Origin: Dermatophilaceae bacterium
GTDB taxonomy: Bacteria; Actinomycetota; Actinomycetes; Actinomycetales; Dermatophilaceae
Assembly: GCA_025924375.1 (NCBI GenBank)
Contig: JAICIN010000003.1
Coordinates: 1 to 45,119 of the forward strand
Length of the DNA stretch: 45,119 nucleotides
Reading direction: 5' to 3'
Shown piece after piece: positions 1-9,367 of this stretch (positions are counted from its first letter, which is position 1; each line of letters opens with the position of its first letter). Below the pieces are notes generated by a model. The model was not told the origin of the DNA. It saw nothing but the letters and a program-made list of their open reading frames with translations, and did not search any database. The translations under genes and the position numbers were made by a program.

Positions 1-1598
1 CCGCTCGCCTCCGAGCGCAGCGAGACCGGGCCGTGGGCCACCTCGAGGCCCCAGCTGAGGCAGGCGTCGGCGGTCAGCGCACCGAGGGCGTCGGAGTTGC
101 CGACGACCGCGACGCGGCTGCCGGCGGGCAGCGGCTGGTGGACGACGAGCTGGGCGACGTCGAACATCTGGTGCATGTTCTCGACGCGGATGACACCCGC
201 CTGCCGCAGCATCGCGTCGAACGCCTCGGGCCGCACCCGGGTCTGCCGCGCCCGGTGGCCCGGTGGCACGCCGTAGGAGGAGATGCCGGACTTGACGACG
301 ATGACCGGCTTGATCATGGCGAGCCGGCGGGCGATCCGGGAGAACTTGCGCGGGTTGCCCATCGACTCGAGGTAGAGGCCGACCGCGCTCGTGTCCTCGT
401 CGTCGATCCAGTACTGCATGAGGTCGTTGCCGGAGACGTCGACGCGGTTCCCGGCCGAGGCGAAGACCGAGATGCCGAGGTTGCGGCGGGAGGCGGAGGC
501 GAGGACCGCGATCCCCAGGGCACCGCTCTGCGAGAAGAGCCCGAGCCGGCCCCGTGGTGGCAGCTGCGGCGCCAGTGATGCGTTGAGCCGCACGGCTTCG
601 GCGTTGTTGATCACGCCGAAGGAGTTCGGCCCGATGACGCGCATCCCCGCGCCCCGGGCGGTGCGGAGCAGCCGGTCCTGCAGCTCGGCGCCGTGGGGGC
701 CGGCCTCGGCGAAGCCCGACGAGACGACCAGCAGCGTGCGCACGCCGGCCTCGGCACAGTCCTCGACCACCTCGAGGACCTGGTCGGCCGGGACCGCGAC
801 CACCGCGAGGTCGACGTGGTCGGCGATGTCCGAGACGCGGGCGTGGGCCGGGAGCCCGAGCACCTCCATCGCCTCGTTGTTCACGGCGTGGACCGCACCC
901 TGGAACCCGGCGCCCTGGATGTTGGTGAGGATCCGGTGCCCGATGGAGTCGCTGCGCCGGGAGGCCCCCACGACGGCGATGCTCTGGGGGAAGAGGACCG
1001 CGTGCATCGACACCGCCTCGGCCCGGTGCTCCCGCGAGAGCCGCACCGCCTCGGAACGCTCCGTCGGCCCGATCGCGAAGTGCACCGCCACCACGCCGTC
1101 CTCGAACCGGCGGCTCACCTCGTAGCCCGCCTCGGCGAACACCGAGAGCATCCTGCGGTTCTGCGGCAGCACCTCCGCCACGAACTCGCTGATCCCCATC
1201 TCCTGCGCGATGACGGCGAGGTGCTCGAGCATGACCGAGCCCACGCCGCGGCCCTGGAAGTGGTCGGAGATGTTGAAGGCCACCTCCGCGCTTGTGCGGC
1301 TGGTGCGGTCGTAGCGGCCGATGCCGACGATGTCGTCGCGCACGGTCGCCACCAGGGCGACGCGGTCGCGGTAGTCCACGGTCGTGAACCGCGTCACGTC
1401 GCGGTCGCTCAGCTGGCGCAGCGGGGCGAAGAAGCGCAGGTAGATGGACTCCTCGGACTGCCCCGCGTGGAACCGGCGGACCGCGTCGGCGTCGGAGGGC
1501 TTGATCGGGCGGATGTGGGCGACCGACCCGTCCCGCAGCACGACGTCCGCCTCCCACCGGACGGGGTAGCCCGGCGGCAGCGCGACAGCCTCGCTCAT
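1..1598 (-). CDS. GNAT / acyl-CoA synthetase-like protein lysine acetyltransferase (partial, 3' end outside window)
   Basis: Reads leftward from ATG at 1598 and is still open at base 1, giving about 532 residues. Residues 1 to about 190 form a GNAT acetyltransferase domain, with the acetyl-CoA loop seen as FQGRGVGSVMLEHL. From about residue 200 a CoA-binding Rossmann-type domain begins (SIAVVGASRR, then VVSSGFAEAG, IGPNSFGVIN, FSQSGALGIA), as in NDP-forming acyl-CoA synthetases. Such fusions acetylate lysines, typically of acyl-CoA synthetases. In Salmonella Pat the GNAT domain is C-terminal; here it is N-terminal, the order I recall for Streptomyces PatA. No ATP-grasp part is visible because the window ends. 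It starts 45 bases after the propeller gene and may share its transcript. Domain calls are from motif recognition; the target is unknown. Confidence 0.85.
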   Translation of the reverse strand, partial: MSEAVALPPGYPVRWEADVVLRDGSVAHIRPIKPSDADAVRRFHAGQSEESIYLRFFAPLRQLSDRDVTRFTTVDYRDRVALVATVRDDIVGIGRYDRTSRTSAEVAFNISDHFQGRGVGSVMLEHLAVIAQEMGISEFVAEVLPQNRRMLSVFAEAGYEVSRRFEDGVVAVHFAIGPTERSEAVRLSREHRAEAVSMHAVLFPQSIAVVGASRRSDSIGHRILTNIQGAGFQGAVHAVNNEAMEVLGLPAHARVSDIADHVDLAVVAVPADQVLEVVEDCAEAGVRTLLVVSSGFAEAGPHGAELQDRLLRTARGAGMRVIGPNSFGVINNAEAVRLNASLAPQLPPRGRLGLFSQSGALGIAVLASASRRNLGISVFASAGNRVDVSGNDLMQYWIDDEDTSAVGLYLESMGNPRKFSRIARRLAMIKPVIVVKSGISSYGVPPGHRARQTRVRPEAFDAMLRQAGVIRVENMHQMFDVAQLVVHQPLPAGSRVAVVGNSDALGALTADACLSWGLEVAHGPVSLRSEAS

Positions 1599-1643
1599 GG
1601 CCCCAAGGATGGCACGACGAGCAGCGCCGACCCGGCGGTGCCG

Positions 1644-3107
1644 CTACCGCCGCAGGGGCACCGCCCCGAACGTCGCCCCGTCGTCCGTGCTCGCCCAGTA
1701 GGATCCCCCGCCCGCGACGACGTAGACGAGCCGGCCACCTGCGGCGCCCGCCCACAGGGCCGTCCCGGCCGCAGCAGGGTCGAGCCCGGCTTCGCTCCAC
1801 GTCAGCCCGCCGTCGGCGCTCACGAGGAGCGATCGCTGCCCGGCCGCGCCGGCCGTGCCCGGCAGGCCCTGCCGGATCGCGACGAGGTGGGTGGCGTCGG
1901 GGGCGGTGAGCCAGATGCCGGCGGGGGTCGGCGCGCCGAGGCCGGCGGCCGGGTGGGTGCGCCACGACGCTCCACCGTCGGTCGACGTCCCCATGACGTA
2001 TGCCGGGTTGCCCGCCGGGGCGCCCGGGCACACCCCGAGCAGCGTTCCCCGGCTGTTCGCCGTCGCCGAGACGACGACACCCGTGCCGGGTGAGCACGCG
2101 GCCGGCGCGGTGACCGCCCCGGCGTCCCCGGAGAGCCGGTAGGCCCGGGCCCGGGGCCCCTGACCCTGCACGACGGGTGTCGCCGGAGGCAGGGTGGCGT
2201 TGAGGTAGGCGTCGGAGCCGTCCATCGCCACCCACGCGGCGTCGACGTCGCGCGGCAGCGCGGGGACCGTCACCGGGCTGGTGGTCGTCGCCGCCATGTC
2301 GGAGCGACGCACACCCAGCCCCCGGCAGGAGCCGGTGGACCCCGACTGCCGGCAGCCGCTGGCCGTGGCCATCCAGACCTGCCGTCCGTCGGTCTCCAGG
2401 CTCAGGACCGCCTGCCCGCCGACGTCCACCGGCGTCCAGGAGCGTCCACCGTCGAGGGTGCGCAGCGTCGTGCCGCCGAAGACGTAGCCGATGCGCTCGT
2501 CAGCGAACCGGATGCCGACCAGGTCGTGCGTCGAGGTGGGGCCGCCACCTGCCCCGCTGGCGGTCAGCGCGGGGAAGGACGCGCGGGTCGACCACGTCGC
2601 GCCGTCGTCGTCGGAGGCGACGACGGCCGTGCAGTCCTGTCCGCCGCAGACGGCGCGGCCCAGTGCGTAGAGGTGCCGCCCACCGCCGTTGGTCAGCGAG
2701 ACGATGCCGAAGCTGCGCGGCGCCGGCAGCACGGTGCTCGTCGGTGACGGGCCGGCCGAGCTGCTTGCCCCGGGCGGGGGCGGCACGGTGCGGGCGGAGG
2801 TCGGGGGCGGCTGCAGCGCCGACGTCGACCCGCTGGCGGAGCCGGTCGGCCGGTGGGTCTGCGTCGCGGGCGAGGCCAGGTGCCCGGTGCCGGGGCCGAG
2901 GCTGCCGTAGGCGACGGCACCGACGACGACCGCCGCCGCGGCGCCGGCCAGGTAGGGGGCCCAGCGCCGGCGCGCCGGCCGCCGGGCGTCACGGACGAGC
3001 TCGTCCCAGTGACCGGGGCCGCCGGGCAGGTCCTCCACCCGGGCGCGCTCGCGGGCGAAGAACTCCTCCAGCGGGTCCTCGCGGGGGTCGGTGTCGCGGG
3101 GGCTCAT
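1644..3107 (-). CDS. Membrane-anchored Asp-box (sialidase-like) beta-propeller protein coupled to an ECF sigma factor
   Basis: 487 residues. An acidic, charged N-terminal cytoplasmic stretch (about 1-48) is followed by one transmembrane helix (about 50-68), a Ser/Thr/Pro-rich linker, then a propeller. At least five Asp-box turns are visible: DDDGATW, LDGGRSW, TDGGASW, ADGGLTW and TDDGATF. Asp-boxes are structural and do not prove sialidase activity; no catalytic residue set was recognised. The ATG overlaps the sigma-factor stop as ATGA (3104-3107), so translation is probably coupled. Position, a cytoplasmic tail and an outside sensor-like domain resemble a membrane anti-sigma factor, but no zinc-binding anti-sigma motif is seen, so that role is inference. 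It could also simply be a surface protein controlled by the sigma factor. Confidence 0.75.
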   Translation of the reverse strand: MSPRDTDPREDPLEEFFARERARVEDLPGGPGHWDELVRDARRPARRRWAPYLAGAAAAVVVGAVAYGSLGPGTGHLASPATQTHRPTGSASGSTSALQPPPTSARTVPPPPGASSSAGPSPTSTVLPAPRSFGIVSLTNGGGRHLYALGRAVCGGQDCTAVVASDDDGATWSTRASFPALTASGAGGGPTSTHDLVGIRFADERIGYVFGGTTLRTLDGGRSWTPVDVGGQAVLSLETDGRQVWMATASGCRQSGSTGSCRGLGVRRSDMAATTTSPVTVPALPRDVDAAWVAMDGSDAYLNATLPPATPVVQGQGPRARAYRLSGDAGAVTAPAACSPGTGVVVSATANSRGTLLGVCPGAPAGNPAYVMGTSTDGGASWRTHPAAGLGAPTPAGIWLTAPDATHLVAIRQGLPGTAGAAGQRSLLVSADGGLTWSEAGLDPAAAGTALWAGAAGGRLVYVVAGGGSYWASTDDGATFGAVPLRR

Positions 3108-3643
3108 CGGCTCTCTCCCAGCAGCTGCGCCAGCCGCTGGCGCGCGTCGAACAGGTCTCGCTTCACGGTGCCCTCGGCCTTGTCGAGCTGGCGCGCGACG
3201 GTCGCGACCGGCAGGTCCGCGAAGTAGTGCAGGAGGACGACCACGCGGAGCCGGTCGGGCAGGCGCAGGACGGCCTCCCGGACCGTCAGCGTCGTCGCGG
3301 CGTCCGTGTCCGCGTCGCGCGGCGCACCCGCCTCGTGCCGCTGGTAGGCGACCTGCTCGCGGCCGCGCTTGCGCCAGTGGTCGCGGACGAGGTTGGCGGT
3401 GACCGTGTAGAGCCAGGGCCGGGGCTCGTCGACCGTGCCGAACTCGCGCAGCAGCCGCAGGAACGCCTCGGTGGCGAGGTCGTGGGCGAGGTCGGGGTCC
3501 CCGACGAGGCGGGCCGTCCAGCCGGCGAGGCGCGCGTAGTGGGCCTCGTAGACCTCGCGGACCGCCGCCTCCACGTCGACGCGGTCCCGCGTGGTCAACG
3601 ACAGCCCTCCCCTGGGTTCCACCGCGGAGGCGAGCACGGTCAC
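3104..3643 (-). CDS. ECF-type (SigE-family-like) RNA polymerase sigma factor
   Basis: 179 residues from GTG at 3643, chosen because GGGGAG lies 8 bases upstream; GTG at 3652 would sit directly on that ribosome-binding site. Sigma region 2 covers about residues 25-95 (DLAHDLATEAFLRLLRE, then RPWLYTVTANLVRDHWRKR). Region 4 is near 115-175 (LPDRLRVVVLLHYFADLPVATVARQL, then GTVKRDLFDARQRL), a helix-turn-helix that reads the -35 element. No region 1.1 or 3, as expected for this class. It directs RNA polymerase to a stress or envelope regulon that cannot be read from here. The Asp-box propeller gene follows with a 4-base overlap. The nitroreductase gene diverges only 65 bases away. Confidence 0.88.
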   Translation of the reverse strand: MTVLASAVEPRGGLSLTTRDRVDVEAAVREVYEAHYARLAGWTARLVGDPDLAHDLATEAFLRLLREFGTVDEPRPWLYTVTANLVRDHWRKRGREQVAYQRHEAGAPRDADTDAATTLTVREAVLRLPDRLRVVVLLHYFADLPVATVARQLDKAEGTVKRDLFDARQRLAQLLGESR

Positions 3644-3696
3644 GGACGTCACTCCCCGATGACGCCGCACGGCGCCCGGTGGTTGGGCCAGTCTGG

Positions 3697-3708
3697 CAGG
3701 CTGCCCCC
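3697..3708 (+). promoter_or_regulatory. Leaderless-type promoter of the nitroreductase gene
   Basis: CAGGCT at 3697-3702 resembles an actinobacterial -10 box and is followed by six bases and then GTG at 3709. That spacing would place the transcription start on the start codon. No ribosome-binding site precedes the GTG. The same CAGGCT-six bases-GTG arrangement precedes the Rv2175c-like gene at 27381. No convincing -35 box. Confidence 0.45.
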
Positions 3709-4338
3709 GTGGAGCTCTCCGAGGTCGTGCGCCGCCGGCGCATGGTGCGCCGCTTCGACCCCGCACGCCCGGTCCCCCGGGCGGCGCTGGAGCGCTGCCT
3801 GTATGCCGCGTTGCGGGCTCCCAGCGCCGGGTTCAGCCAGGGCTGGGACTTCCTGGTCCTCGAGGCGCCCGAGCAGCGTGGCGCCTTCTGGGACGCCTCA
3901 CGGGAGGACGACGACGCCCCCGACGACTGGCTCCGCGGCGTCCGGGCCGCCCCGGTCCTGGTGCTGTGCCTCTCGGACCCCGACACCTACCTCGACCGCT
4001 ACGCCATGCCCGACAAGGGGTGGGAGGACCGCGACCCGGCCCGCTGGCCGGTCCCCTACTGGGACGTCGACACCGGCATGGCCGCCCTGCTCATGCTCCT
4101 CACGGCCGTCGACGAGGGGCTCGGCGCGCTCTTCTTCGGCGTCCCGCCGGCGCGCCAGGACGCGGTGCGGCGTGCCCACGGCATACCGCACAACCGACGC
4201 ATCGTCGGGGTCGTCGCCCTCGGCCACGAGCTGCGGCGCGTGGAGGGCTCGAGCCGGGTCCGCCGGCGGCGGGGAGCCGAGGAGGTCGTGCACTGGGGCC
4301 GGTTCGGCGAGTCGGGTGCGGAGGCGTCGGCGCCGTAG
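3709..4338 (+). CDS. Nitroreductase family flavoprotein
   Basis: 209 residues. The N-terminus (ELSEVVRRRRMVRRFDP) has the basic FMN-phosphate-binding signature of nitroreductases, followed by ALRAPSAGFSQGWDFLVLE, and the C-terminal half carries the conserved small-residue stretch GALFFGVPPA. Family members use FMN and NAD(P)H to reduce nitroaromatics, quinones or other electrophiles as homodimers; the natural substrate here is unknown. GTG at 3709 was preferred to the upstream GTG at 3679 because the alignable family sequence begins there and a -10-like box sits just in front. The gene diverges from the sigma factor and ends 44 bases before parC. The octamer GTATGCCG occurs at 3801 and its complement at 4179, the latter forcing an ATA isoleucine codon. 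Confidence 0.8.
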   Translation: MELSEVVRRRRMVRRFDPARPVPRAALERCLYAALRAPSAGFSQGWDFLVLEAPEQRGAFWDASREDDDAPDDWLRGVRAAPVLVLCLSDPDTYLDRYAMPDKGWEDRDPARWPVPYWDVDTGMAALLMLLTAVDEGLGALFFGVPPARQDAVRRAHGIPHNRRIVGVVALGHELRRVEGSSRVRRRRGAEEVVHWGRFGESGAEASAP

Positions 4339-4363
4339 GTCAGGATTGGCAGGAACCCTGACC
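4338..4363 (+). promoter_or_regulatory. Inverted repeat between nitroreductase and parC
   Basis: GGTCAGG at 4338-4344 pairs with CCTGACC at 4357-4363 around a 12-base loop. It starts on the last base of the nitroreductase stop codon and ends 19 bases before the parC ATG. It could be a weak terminator, a leader hairpin or an operator; there is no T-run. Confidence 0.35.
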
Positions 4364-4382
4364 CGAGGAGCTCACCACCCGC

Positions 4383-6875
4383 ATGGCCCGCAAGAGCGCA
4401 CCGCCACCGCCCGAGGACTACGTCGAGCGCATCGTCGACATCGACGTCGAGGAGGAGATGCAGGGGGCGTTCCTCGAGTACGCCTACTCCGTCATCTACT
4501 CGCGCGCGCTGCCGGACGCCCGCGACGGGCTCAAGCCGGTGCAGCGCCGGATCCTGTTCGCCATGGCGGAGATGGGGCTGCGCCCCGACCGCGGGCACGT
4601 GAAGTCCTCGCGGGTCGTCGGCGAGGTCATGGGCAAGTACCACCCCCACGGCGACACCGCGATCTACGACGCGCTGGTGCGCATGGCCCAGCCGTTCACG
4701 ATGCGCCTGCCGCTCGTGGACGGGCACGGCAACTTCGGCTCCCTCGACGACGGCCCCGCCGCGTCGCGCTACACCGAGGCGCGGCTGGCGCCGGCGGCGC
4801 TGCTCATGACCGGCAGCCTCGACGAGGAGACCGTCGACTTCGTCCCGAACTACGACGACCAGCTCCTCCAGCCCGACGTGCTGCCGGCCGCGTTCCCCAA
4901 CCTCCTCGTCAACGGCGCGAGCGGGATCGCCGTCGGCATGGCGACCAACATGGCCCCGCACAACCTCGTCGAGGTCATCGGCGCGGTGCGCCACCTCATC
5001 GCCCACCCGGGCTGCTCGCTCGACGACCTCATGCGCTTCGTGCCCGGCCCGGACCTGCCGGCCGGCGGGCGGATCGTCGGGCTCGAGGGCATCCGCGACG
5101 CCTACCTGACGGGACGCGGCTCGTTCCGCACCCGGGCGACGGCGCGGGTGGAGAAGACCAGCCCCCGCCGCATGGGGATCGTCGTCACCCAGCTGCCCTT
5201 CCTCGTCGGCCCGGAGAAGGTCGTCGAGAAGATCAAGGACGCCGTGCAGTCCAAGAAGCTGCAGGGCATCTCGGACGTCAAGGACCTCACCGACCGCAAG
5301 CACGGGCTGCGCCTGGTCATCGAGGTCAAGAACGGCTTCAACCCCGAGGCGGTCCTGGAGCAGCTCTACCGGCTCACGCCGATGGAGGACTCCTTCGCCA
5401 TCAACAACGTCGCCCTCGTCGACGGCCGGCCGCGCACGCTCGGCCTGAAGGAGCTGCTGCGGGTCTACGTCGACTTCCGCACCGGGGTCGTGCGCCGGCG
5501 CAGCGAGTTCCGGCTCCGCAGGCGCCAGGACCGGCTGCACCTCGTCGAGGGCCTGCTCGTCGCGATCCTCGACATCGACGAGGTCATCCAGGTGATCCGC
5601 TCCTCCGACGACGCCGGCACCGCGCGGTCCCGGCTCATGGACGTCTTCGACCTCTCCGAGCCGCAGGCCACCTACATCCTCGACCTCCAGCTCCGGCGGC
5701 TGACGAAGTTCTCGCGGATCGAGCTCGAGAACGAGAAGGGCGAGCTGGAGCGGCAGATCGAGGAGCTGCAGGCGATCCTGGCCGACGAGTCGCTGCTCCT
5801 GAAGCTGGTCTCCACCGAGCTCGCCGACGTCGCCAAGGCCCACGGCACCCCCCGCCGCACCGTACTGCTCGAGTCGGCCGGCACGCCGCTCAGCGCGGCG
5901 ACGCCGCTCGAGGTCGCCGACGACCCCTGCTGGGTGCTGCTGTCCTCCACCGGCCTGATGGCGCGCACGTCCTCGGCCGACCCCGTGCCGAGCAGCGGGT
6001 CGCGCAGCAAGCACGACGTCGTCGTGGGCGCCGTGCGCACCACCGCCCGGGGCGAGGTCGGCCTGGTGACCTCACGGGGCCGGATGGTGCGGCTGTCGGC
6101 GCTCGAGCTGCCGACGCTGCCCCCGACCAACGGCTCCCCCAGCCTCTCCGGCGGAGCCCCCCTGGCCGCCTACGTCGACCTGCCCCCCGGCGAGGCGCCG
6201 CTCACCATCGTCTCCCTCGACACCGACGGGCCCGGCGTGGCCCTCGGCACGGCCCAGGGCGTGGTCAAGCGGCTCGTGCCCGACTACCCGAGCCGCTCCG
6301 ACTTCGAGGTGATCGGCCTCAAGGACGGCGACGCCGTGGTCGGCGCGGTGCAGCTGCGCAGCGGCGGCGAGGACCTCGTCTTCGTCTCCTCCGACGCCCA
6401 GCTCCTGAGGTTCCCCGCCGAGGCGGTCCGGCCACAGGGCCGCGGCGGCGGCGGCATCGCGGGCATCCGCCTCGCGGCCGGCCACCGCGTGGTGTTCTTC
6501 GGTGCCGTCGACCAGGCCGCGGAGGCGGTCGTCGTCACCTCCTCGGGGTCCTCCGGCGCCCTCCCCGGCACCGAGCCCGGCTCCCTCAAGGTCACCCCGT
6601 ATGCCGAGTACCCGCCGAAGGGGCGCGGCACCGGAGGCGTGCGCTGCCACCGCTTCCTCAAGGGTGAGGACACCCTCGTGCTGGCGTGGGTGGGCCCCGT
6701 CCCCGTGCGGGCCGCGGCGGCCAACGGCGTCCCGCTCGAGCTCCCGCCCCCCACCGGTCGCCGCGACGGCTCGGGCGCACCCGCGCCGACGCCGGTCGCC
6801 GGGATCGCGGGGCCGGTCGGGCCGGCGGACGAGGACCGGCCCGCCGGTCACGCGGGAGCCGCGGCGCCCGCGTGA
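4383..6875 (+). CDS. parC: DNA topoisomerase IV subunit A (ParC-type, GyrA family)
   Basis: 830 residues. The cleavage-reunion domain is complete: [20 protein letters not shown] at about 26-45, the winged-helix [17 protein letters not shown] at 87-103, and the catalytic tyrosine Y130 in [10 protein letters not shown]. At the quinolone-region position of E. coli GyrA Ser83 this protein has Thr92, with Asp96 at the Asp87 position. The C-terminal domain has beta-pinwheel blades, but where gyrase carries the GyrA box there is only a degenerate [12 protein letters not shown] (about 683-694), which favours topoisomerase IV over gyrase. The partner subunit is at 12714-14888 on the other strand. ParC and ParE together decatenate daughter chromosomes. 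Ribosome-binding GAGGAG lies 12 bases before ATG. The gene shares its TGA with the next GTG (GTGA). Confidence 0.9.
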   Translation: MARKSAPPPPEDYVERIVDIDVEEEMQGAFLEYAYSVIYSRALPDARDGLKPVQRRILFAMAEMGLRPDRGHVKSSRVVGEVMGKYHPHGDTAIYDALVRMAQPFTMRLPLVDGHGNFGSLDDGPAASRYTEARLAPAALLMTGSLDEETVDFVPNYDDQLLQPDVLPAAFPNLLVNGASGIAVGMATNMAPHNLVEVIGAVRHLIAHPGCSLDDLMRFVPGPDLPAGGRIVGLEGIRDAYLTGRGSFRTRATARVEKTSPRRMGIVVTQLPFLVGPEKVVEKIKDAVQSKKLQGISDVKDLTDRKHGLRLVIEVKNGFNPEAVLEQLYRLTPMEDSFAINNVALVDGRPRTLGLKELLRVYVDFRTGVVRRRSEFRLRRRQDRLHLVEGLLVAILDIDEVIQVIRSSDDAGTARSRLMDVFDLSEPQATYILDLQLRRLTKFSRIELENEKGELERQIEELQAILADESLLLKLVSTELADVAKAHGTPRRTVLLESAGTPLSAATPLEVADDPCWVLLSSTGLMARTSSADPVPSSGSRSKHDVVVGAVRTTARGEVGLVTSRGRMVRLSALELPTLPPTNGSPSLSGGAPLAAYVDLPPGEAPLTIVSLDTDGPGVALGTAQGVVKRLVPDYPSRSDFEVIGLKDGDAVVGAVQLRSGGEDLVFVSSDAQLLRFPAEAVRPQGRGGGGIAGIRLAAGHRVVFFGAVDQAAEAVVVTSSGSSGALPGTEPGSLKVTPYAEYPPKGRGTGGVRCHRFLKGEDTLVLAWVGPVPVRAAAANGVPLELPPPTGRRDGSGAPAPTPVAGIAGPVGPADEDRPAGHAGAAAPA

Positions 6876-7861
6876 CGACCCACGGCGACATGTCCCCGGC
6901 GCCGGGCGCCGGCGCCCACGGGCACAGCTCGCCCGGCGCCTGCTCGGTCGGCCACGCCCTGGCGGCGACGAGTGCCTACGGCACGGCGCCGCAGGCGCGG
7001 TTCTGGCTCGCCCTCGAGCAGTCCGGGCCCTGGGGCCGGGACGCCGCGGTCGAGTCCCACCTGCCGGTGGCGGTCGGACGCCGGCTGTCCGAGGAGTGCG
7101 CGAGCCTCGGTGGCCGGTTCGCCCTCCTGCGCCGGCCCGGCACCCACCCGGACCGGCACCGGCCGGGCGGCCGCACGGCATACCTCGCCTTCTGCGGCAG
7201 CGCGAGGACCCCGCCCTGGCTGCTCTCGGTTCGCCTCCACAGCGCCGAGGAGGCGCTCGCCCTCGACCTCGCCGCCCTCGCCCGCGGAGCCCTCGACGAC
7301 AGCGCCGCGCACGCCTCGAACGCCCGGACGTCTCCTCCGGTGCTCCTCGTGTGCACCAACGGCCGGCGCGACGTCTGCTGCGCCGTCCGCGGGCGACCGG
7401 TGGCGCTCGGGGCGGGCGCGCAGCACCCGGGCCGGGTGTGGGAGGCGTCGCACACCGGCGGTCACCGGTTCGCACCCACGGCGGTGCTGCTCCCCCACGG
7501 ACGGATGCTCGCCCGGCTGGACGGGCCGCTCGCCGCAGCGGTCCTCGACGAGGCCGACCGCGGGCACCTCCCGGCGGCCGCCCTCGGCCCGGTCCACGAC
7601 CGGGGGTGGAGCGCGGTCGTCCCCGCGGCCCAGGCGGCCGAGTCGCACGTGCGCGCGCAGACGGGCGAGACGTCGCTGACCGCGCTGCTCGCCCACGAGC
7701 TCGCAGGCGAGGGCACCCCCACACCGCTGGTGCGCGTGGAGCACGCCGACGGAAGGTACTGGACCGTGGCGCTCGAGCGTCGCGAGCAGGGGTTCTCACT
7801 GCCGGACTCCTGCGGCAAGGCGGCGATCCCGGTGCAGCAGTGGGAGCCGCTCCTCAGGTGA
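6872..7861 (+). CDS. Sucrase/ferredoxin-like (Suc_Fer-like) family protein
   Basis: 329 residues from GTG at 6872, which overlaps the parC stop (GTGA), implying coupled translation. Family hallmarks: [17 protein letters not shown] near residues 160-176 with a Cys-Cys pair, and [18 protein letters not shown] near 190-208. The family has a thioredoxin-like ferredoxin fold and is thought to bind a 2Fe-2S cluster; its function in actinobacteria is not established. Cysteines also occur at the N-terminus (PGACSVG) and in LAFCGSA, possibly cluster ligands. The link to topoisomerase IV is positional only. Octamer CGGCATAC at 7176. Confidence 0.78.
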   Translation: MTTHGDMSPAPGAGAHGHSSPGACSVGHALAATSAYGTAPQARFWLALEQSGPWGRDAAVESHLPVAVGRRLSEECASLGGRFALLRRPGTHPDRHRPGGRTAYLAFCGSARTPPWLLSVRLHSAEEALALDLAALARGALDDSAAHASNARTSPPVLLVCTNGRRDVCCAVRGRPVALGAGAQHPGRVWEASHTGGHRFAPTAVLLPHGRMLARLDGPLAAAVLDEADRGHLPAAALGPVHDRGWSAVVPAAQAAESHVRAQTGETSLTALLAHELAGEGTPTPLVRVEHADGRYWTVALERREQGFSLPDSCGKAAIPVQQWEPLLR

Positions 7862-7961
7862 CGTGCGGCGCGCGCCCAGCCCACTGCCAGAACCGCCGCG
7901 AGGGGGCCATCGTCCGTCCGGCCCTTTACCCGATCGTTACCTGTGAGGCCCGTCGCACCGC

Positions 7962-7990
7962 TTGCAGGGTGTTGCGAAAGCGCTTTTACT
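7962..7990 (+). promoter_or_regulatory. Promoter with LacI-type operator upstream of the sugar ABC operon
   Basis: The palindrome AAAGCGCTTT (7977-7986), read more widely as GAAAGCGCTTTT, matches the CG-centred operators bound by LacI-family regulators. It lies between a candidate -35 TTGCAG (7962-7967) and overlaps a weak -10 TTTACT (7985-7990), with 17 bases between the boxes. Binding there would block RNA polymerase. The likely repressor is the LacI protein encoded at the operon end (11698-12717). The rest of 7862-8059 shows nothing else I can name. Confidence 0.6.
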
Positions 7991-8059
7991 CGGAGGCGGT
8001 ATCCCTCAGTGTCGAGGCGAGTCGGCTCCGGCACGCAAGCGTGAAACGGAGGCGGGCTG

Positions 8060-9349
8060 ATGGCCCCTCACATCCCCAGGCGCCGGACGCAGGCGCTGTT
8101 CGCGACGGTCCTCGCGGTCGGCCTCACGGCGGCGTGCGGTGGAGGCGGAGGCGGCAGCAGCTCCTCCAAAGGGTCGAACAACGCCGCGGCGAGCAGCCAC
8201 GGACCGATCACCTTCGTCACCGGCAAGGACAACAGCGGTGTGTGGGCCCCCACGATCGCGAAGTGGAACTCCGCCCACCCCAACGAGAAGGTCACGCTCA
8301 AGGAGCAGTCCGACAACGCCGACCAGCAGCACGACGACATCGTCCAGCACATGCAGGCCAAGGACGCGAGCTACGACATCGTGACGGTCGACGTCGTGTG
8401 GACCGCCGAGTTCGCCGCCAAGGGCTGGCTCGTGCCGCTCGAGGGCAAGTTCGCCCTCGACACCTCCAAGCTCCTCAAGCCGACCGTGGACGCGGCGACC
8501 TACAACGGCAAGCTCTACGCCGCACCGTTCGCCAGTGACGGCGGCCTGCTCTACTACCGCAAGGACCTCGTGCCCAACCCGCCGAAGACCCTCGACGAGA
8601 TGTGGGGCATGTGCTCCATCGCCAAGAAGAAGGGGATGGGCTGCTACGCCGGCCAGTTCGCCAAGTACGAGGGCCTGACGGTCAACGCGGCCGAGGCGAT
8701 CAACACCATGGGCGGCAAGATCGTCGACAGCTCGGGCAAGGCCACGGTCGACAGTCCTGAGGCCGTCAAGGGCATCGCGATGCTCGCCGACCACTACAAG
8801 AACGGCGACATCCCCAAGGAGGCCATCACCTACCAGGAGGAGCAGGGTCGCCAGGCGTTCGAGGCCGGCAAGCTGCTGTTCCTGCGGAACTGGCCCTACG
8901 TCTACAACCTCGCCAAGACCGACGGCTCGTCGGTCGTGAAGAACAAGTTCGGCGTCGCACCGCTGCCGGGCGTGAGCGGCCCCGGCGCCTCCAGCCTCGG
9001 CGGCCACAGCGAGGGCATCAGCGTCTACAGCAAGCACCAGGGGACGGCGTTCGACTTCCTGAAGTTCATCGAGGAGGACGCGCAGCAGAAGTTCTTCATG
9101 GAGAAGGGCTCCCTGGCGCCGGTCGTCGCGGCGATCTACGAGGACAAGGACCTCGTCGCGAAGTACCCCTACCTGCCGACCCTGCTCACCTCGATCAAGA
9201 ACGCCGTGCCCCGGCCGGTGACGCCGTTCTACCCGGCGGTGACCACGGCGATCCAGGACAACGCCTACGCGGCGATCAAGGGTGACAAGACCCCTGAGCA
9301 GGCCGTGAAGGACATGCAGAGCGCCATCCAGTCGGCCTCGAGCAGCTGA
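8060..9349 (+). CDS. Sugar ABC transporter substrate-binding lipoprotein
   Basis: 429 residues. Signal peptide with arginines at 7-9, a hydrophobic core, and the lipobox LTAAC with acylated Cys26, then a Gly/Ser linker. The mature protein has the family-1 solute-binding pattern (ITFVTGKDNSG, YDIVTVDVVWTAEFAAKGWL, LYAAPFASDGGLLYYRKDL). By resemblance it belongs with trehalose/maltose-type binding proteins (ThuE, LpqY), but the sugar cannot be fixed from sequence. GGAGG sits 7 bases before ATG. The two permease genes follow after a 115-base gap containing a strong palindrome, which may allow higher expression of this subunit, as is usual for binding proteins. Regulation is probably by the LacI protein at the operon end. 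Confidence 0.88.
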   Translation: MAPHIPRRRTQALFATVLAVGLTAACGGGGGGSSSSKGSNNAAASSHGPITFVTGKDNSGVWAPTIAKWNSAHPNEKVTLKEQSDNADQQHDDIVQHMQAKDASYDIVTVDVVWTAEFAAKGWLVPLEGKFALDTSKLLKPTVDAATYNGKLYAAPFASDGGLLYYRKDLVPNPPKTLDEMWGMCSIAKKKGMGCYAGQFAKYEGLTVNAAEAINTMGGKIVDSSGKATVDSPEAVKGIAMLADHYKNGDIPKEAITYQEEQGRQAFEAGKLLFLRNWPYVYNLAKTDGSSVVKNKFGVAPLPGVSGPGASSLGGHSEGISVYSKHQGTAFDFLKFIEEDAQQKFFMEKGSLAPVVAAIYEDKDLVAKYPYLPTLLTSIKNAVPRPVTPFYPAVTTAIQDNAYAAIKGDKTPEQAVKDMQSAIQSASSS

Positions 9350-9367
9350 CCGGAGAGCACTCCGCGC

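Noticed and set aside
2663-6667. 1334-codon plus-strand frame across sigma factor, nitroreductase and parC
   Set aside because: It runs through three genes in other frames; the translation is Arg/Pro-rich with no domain.
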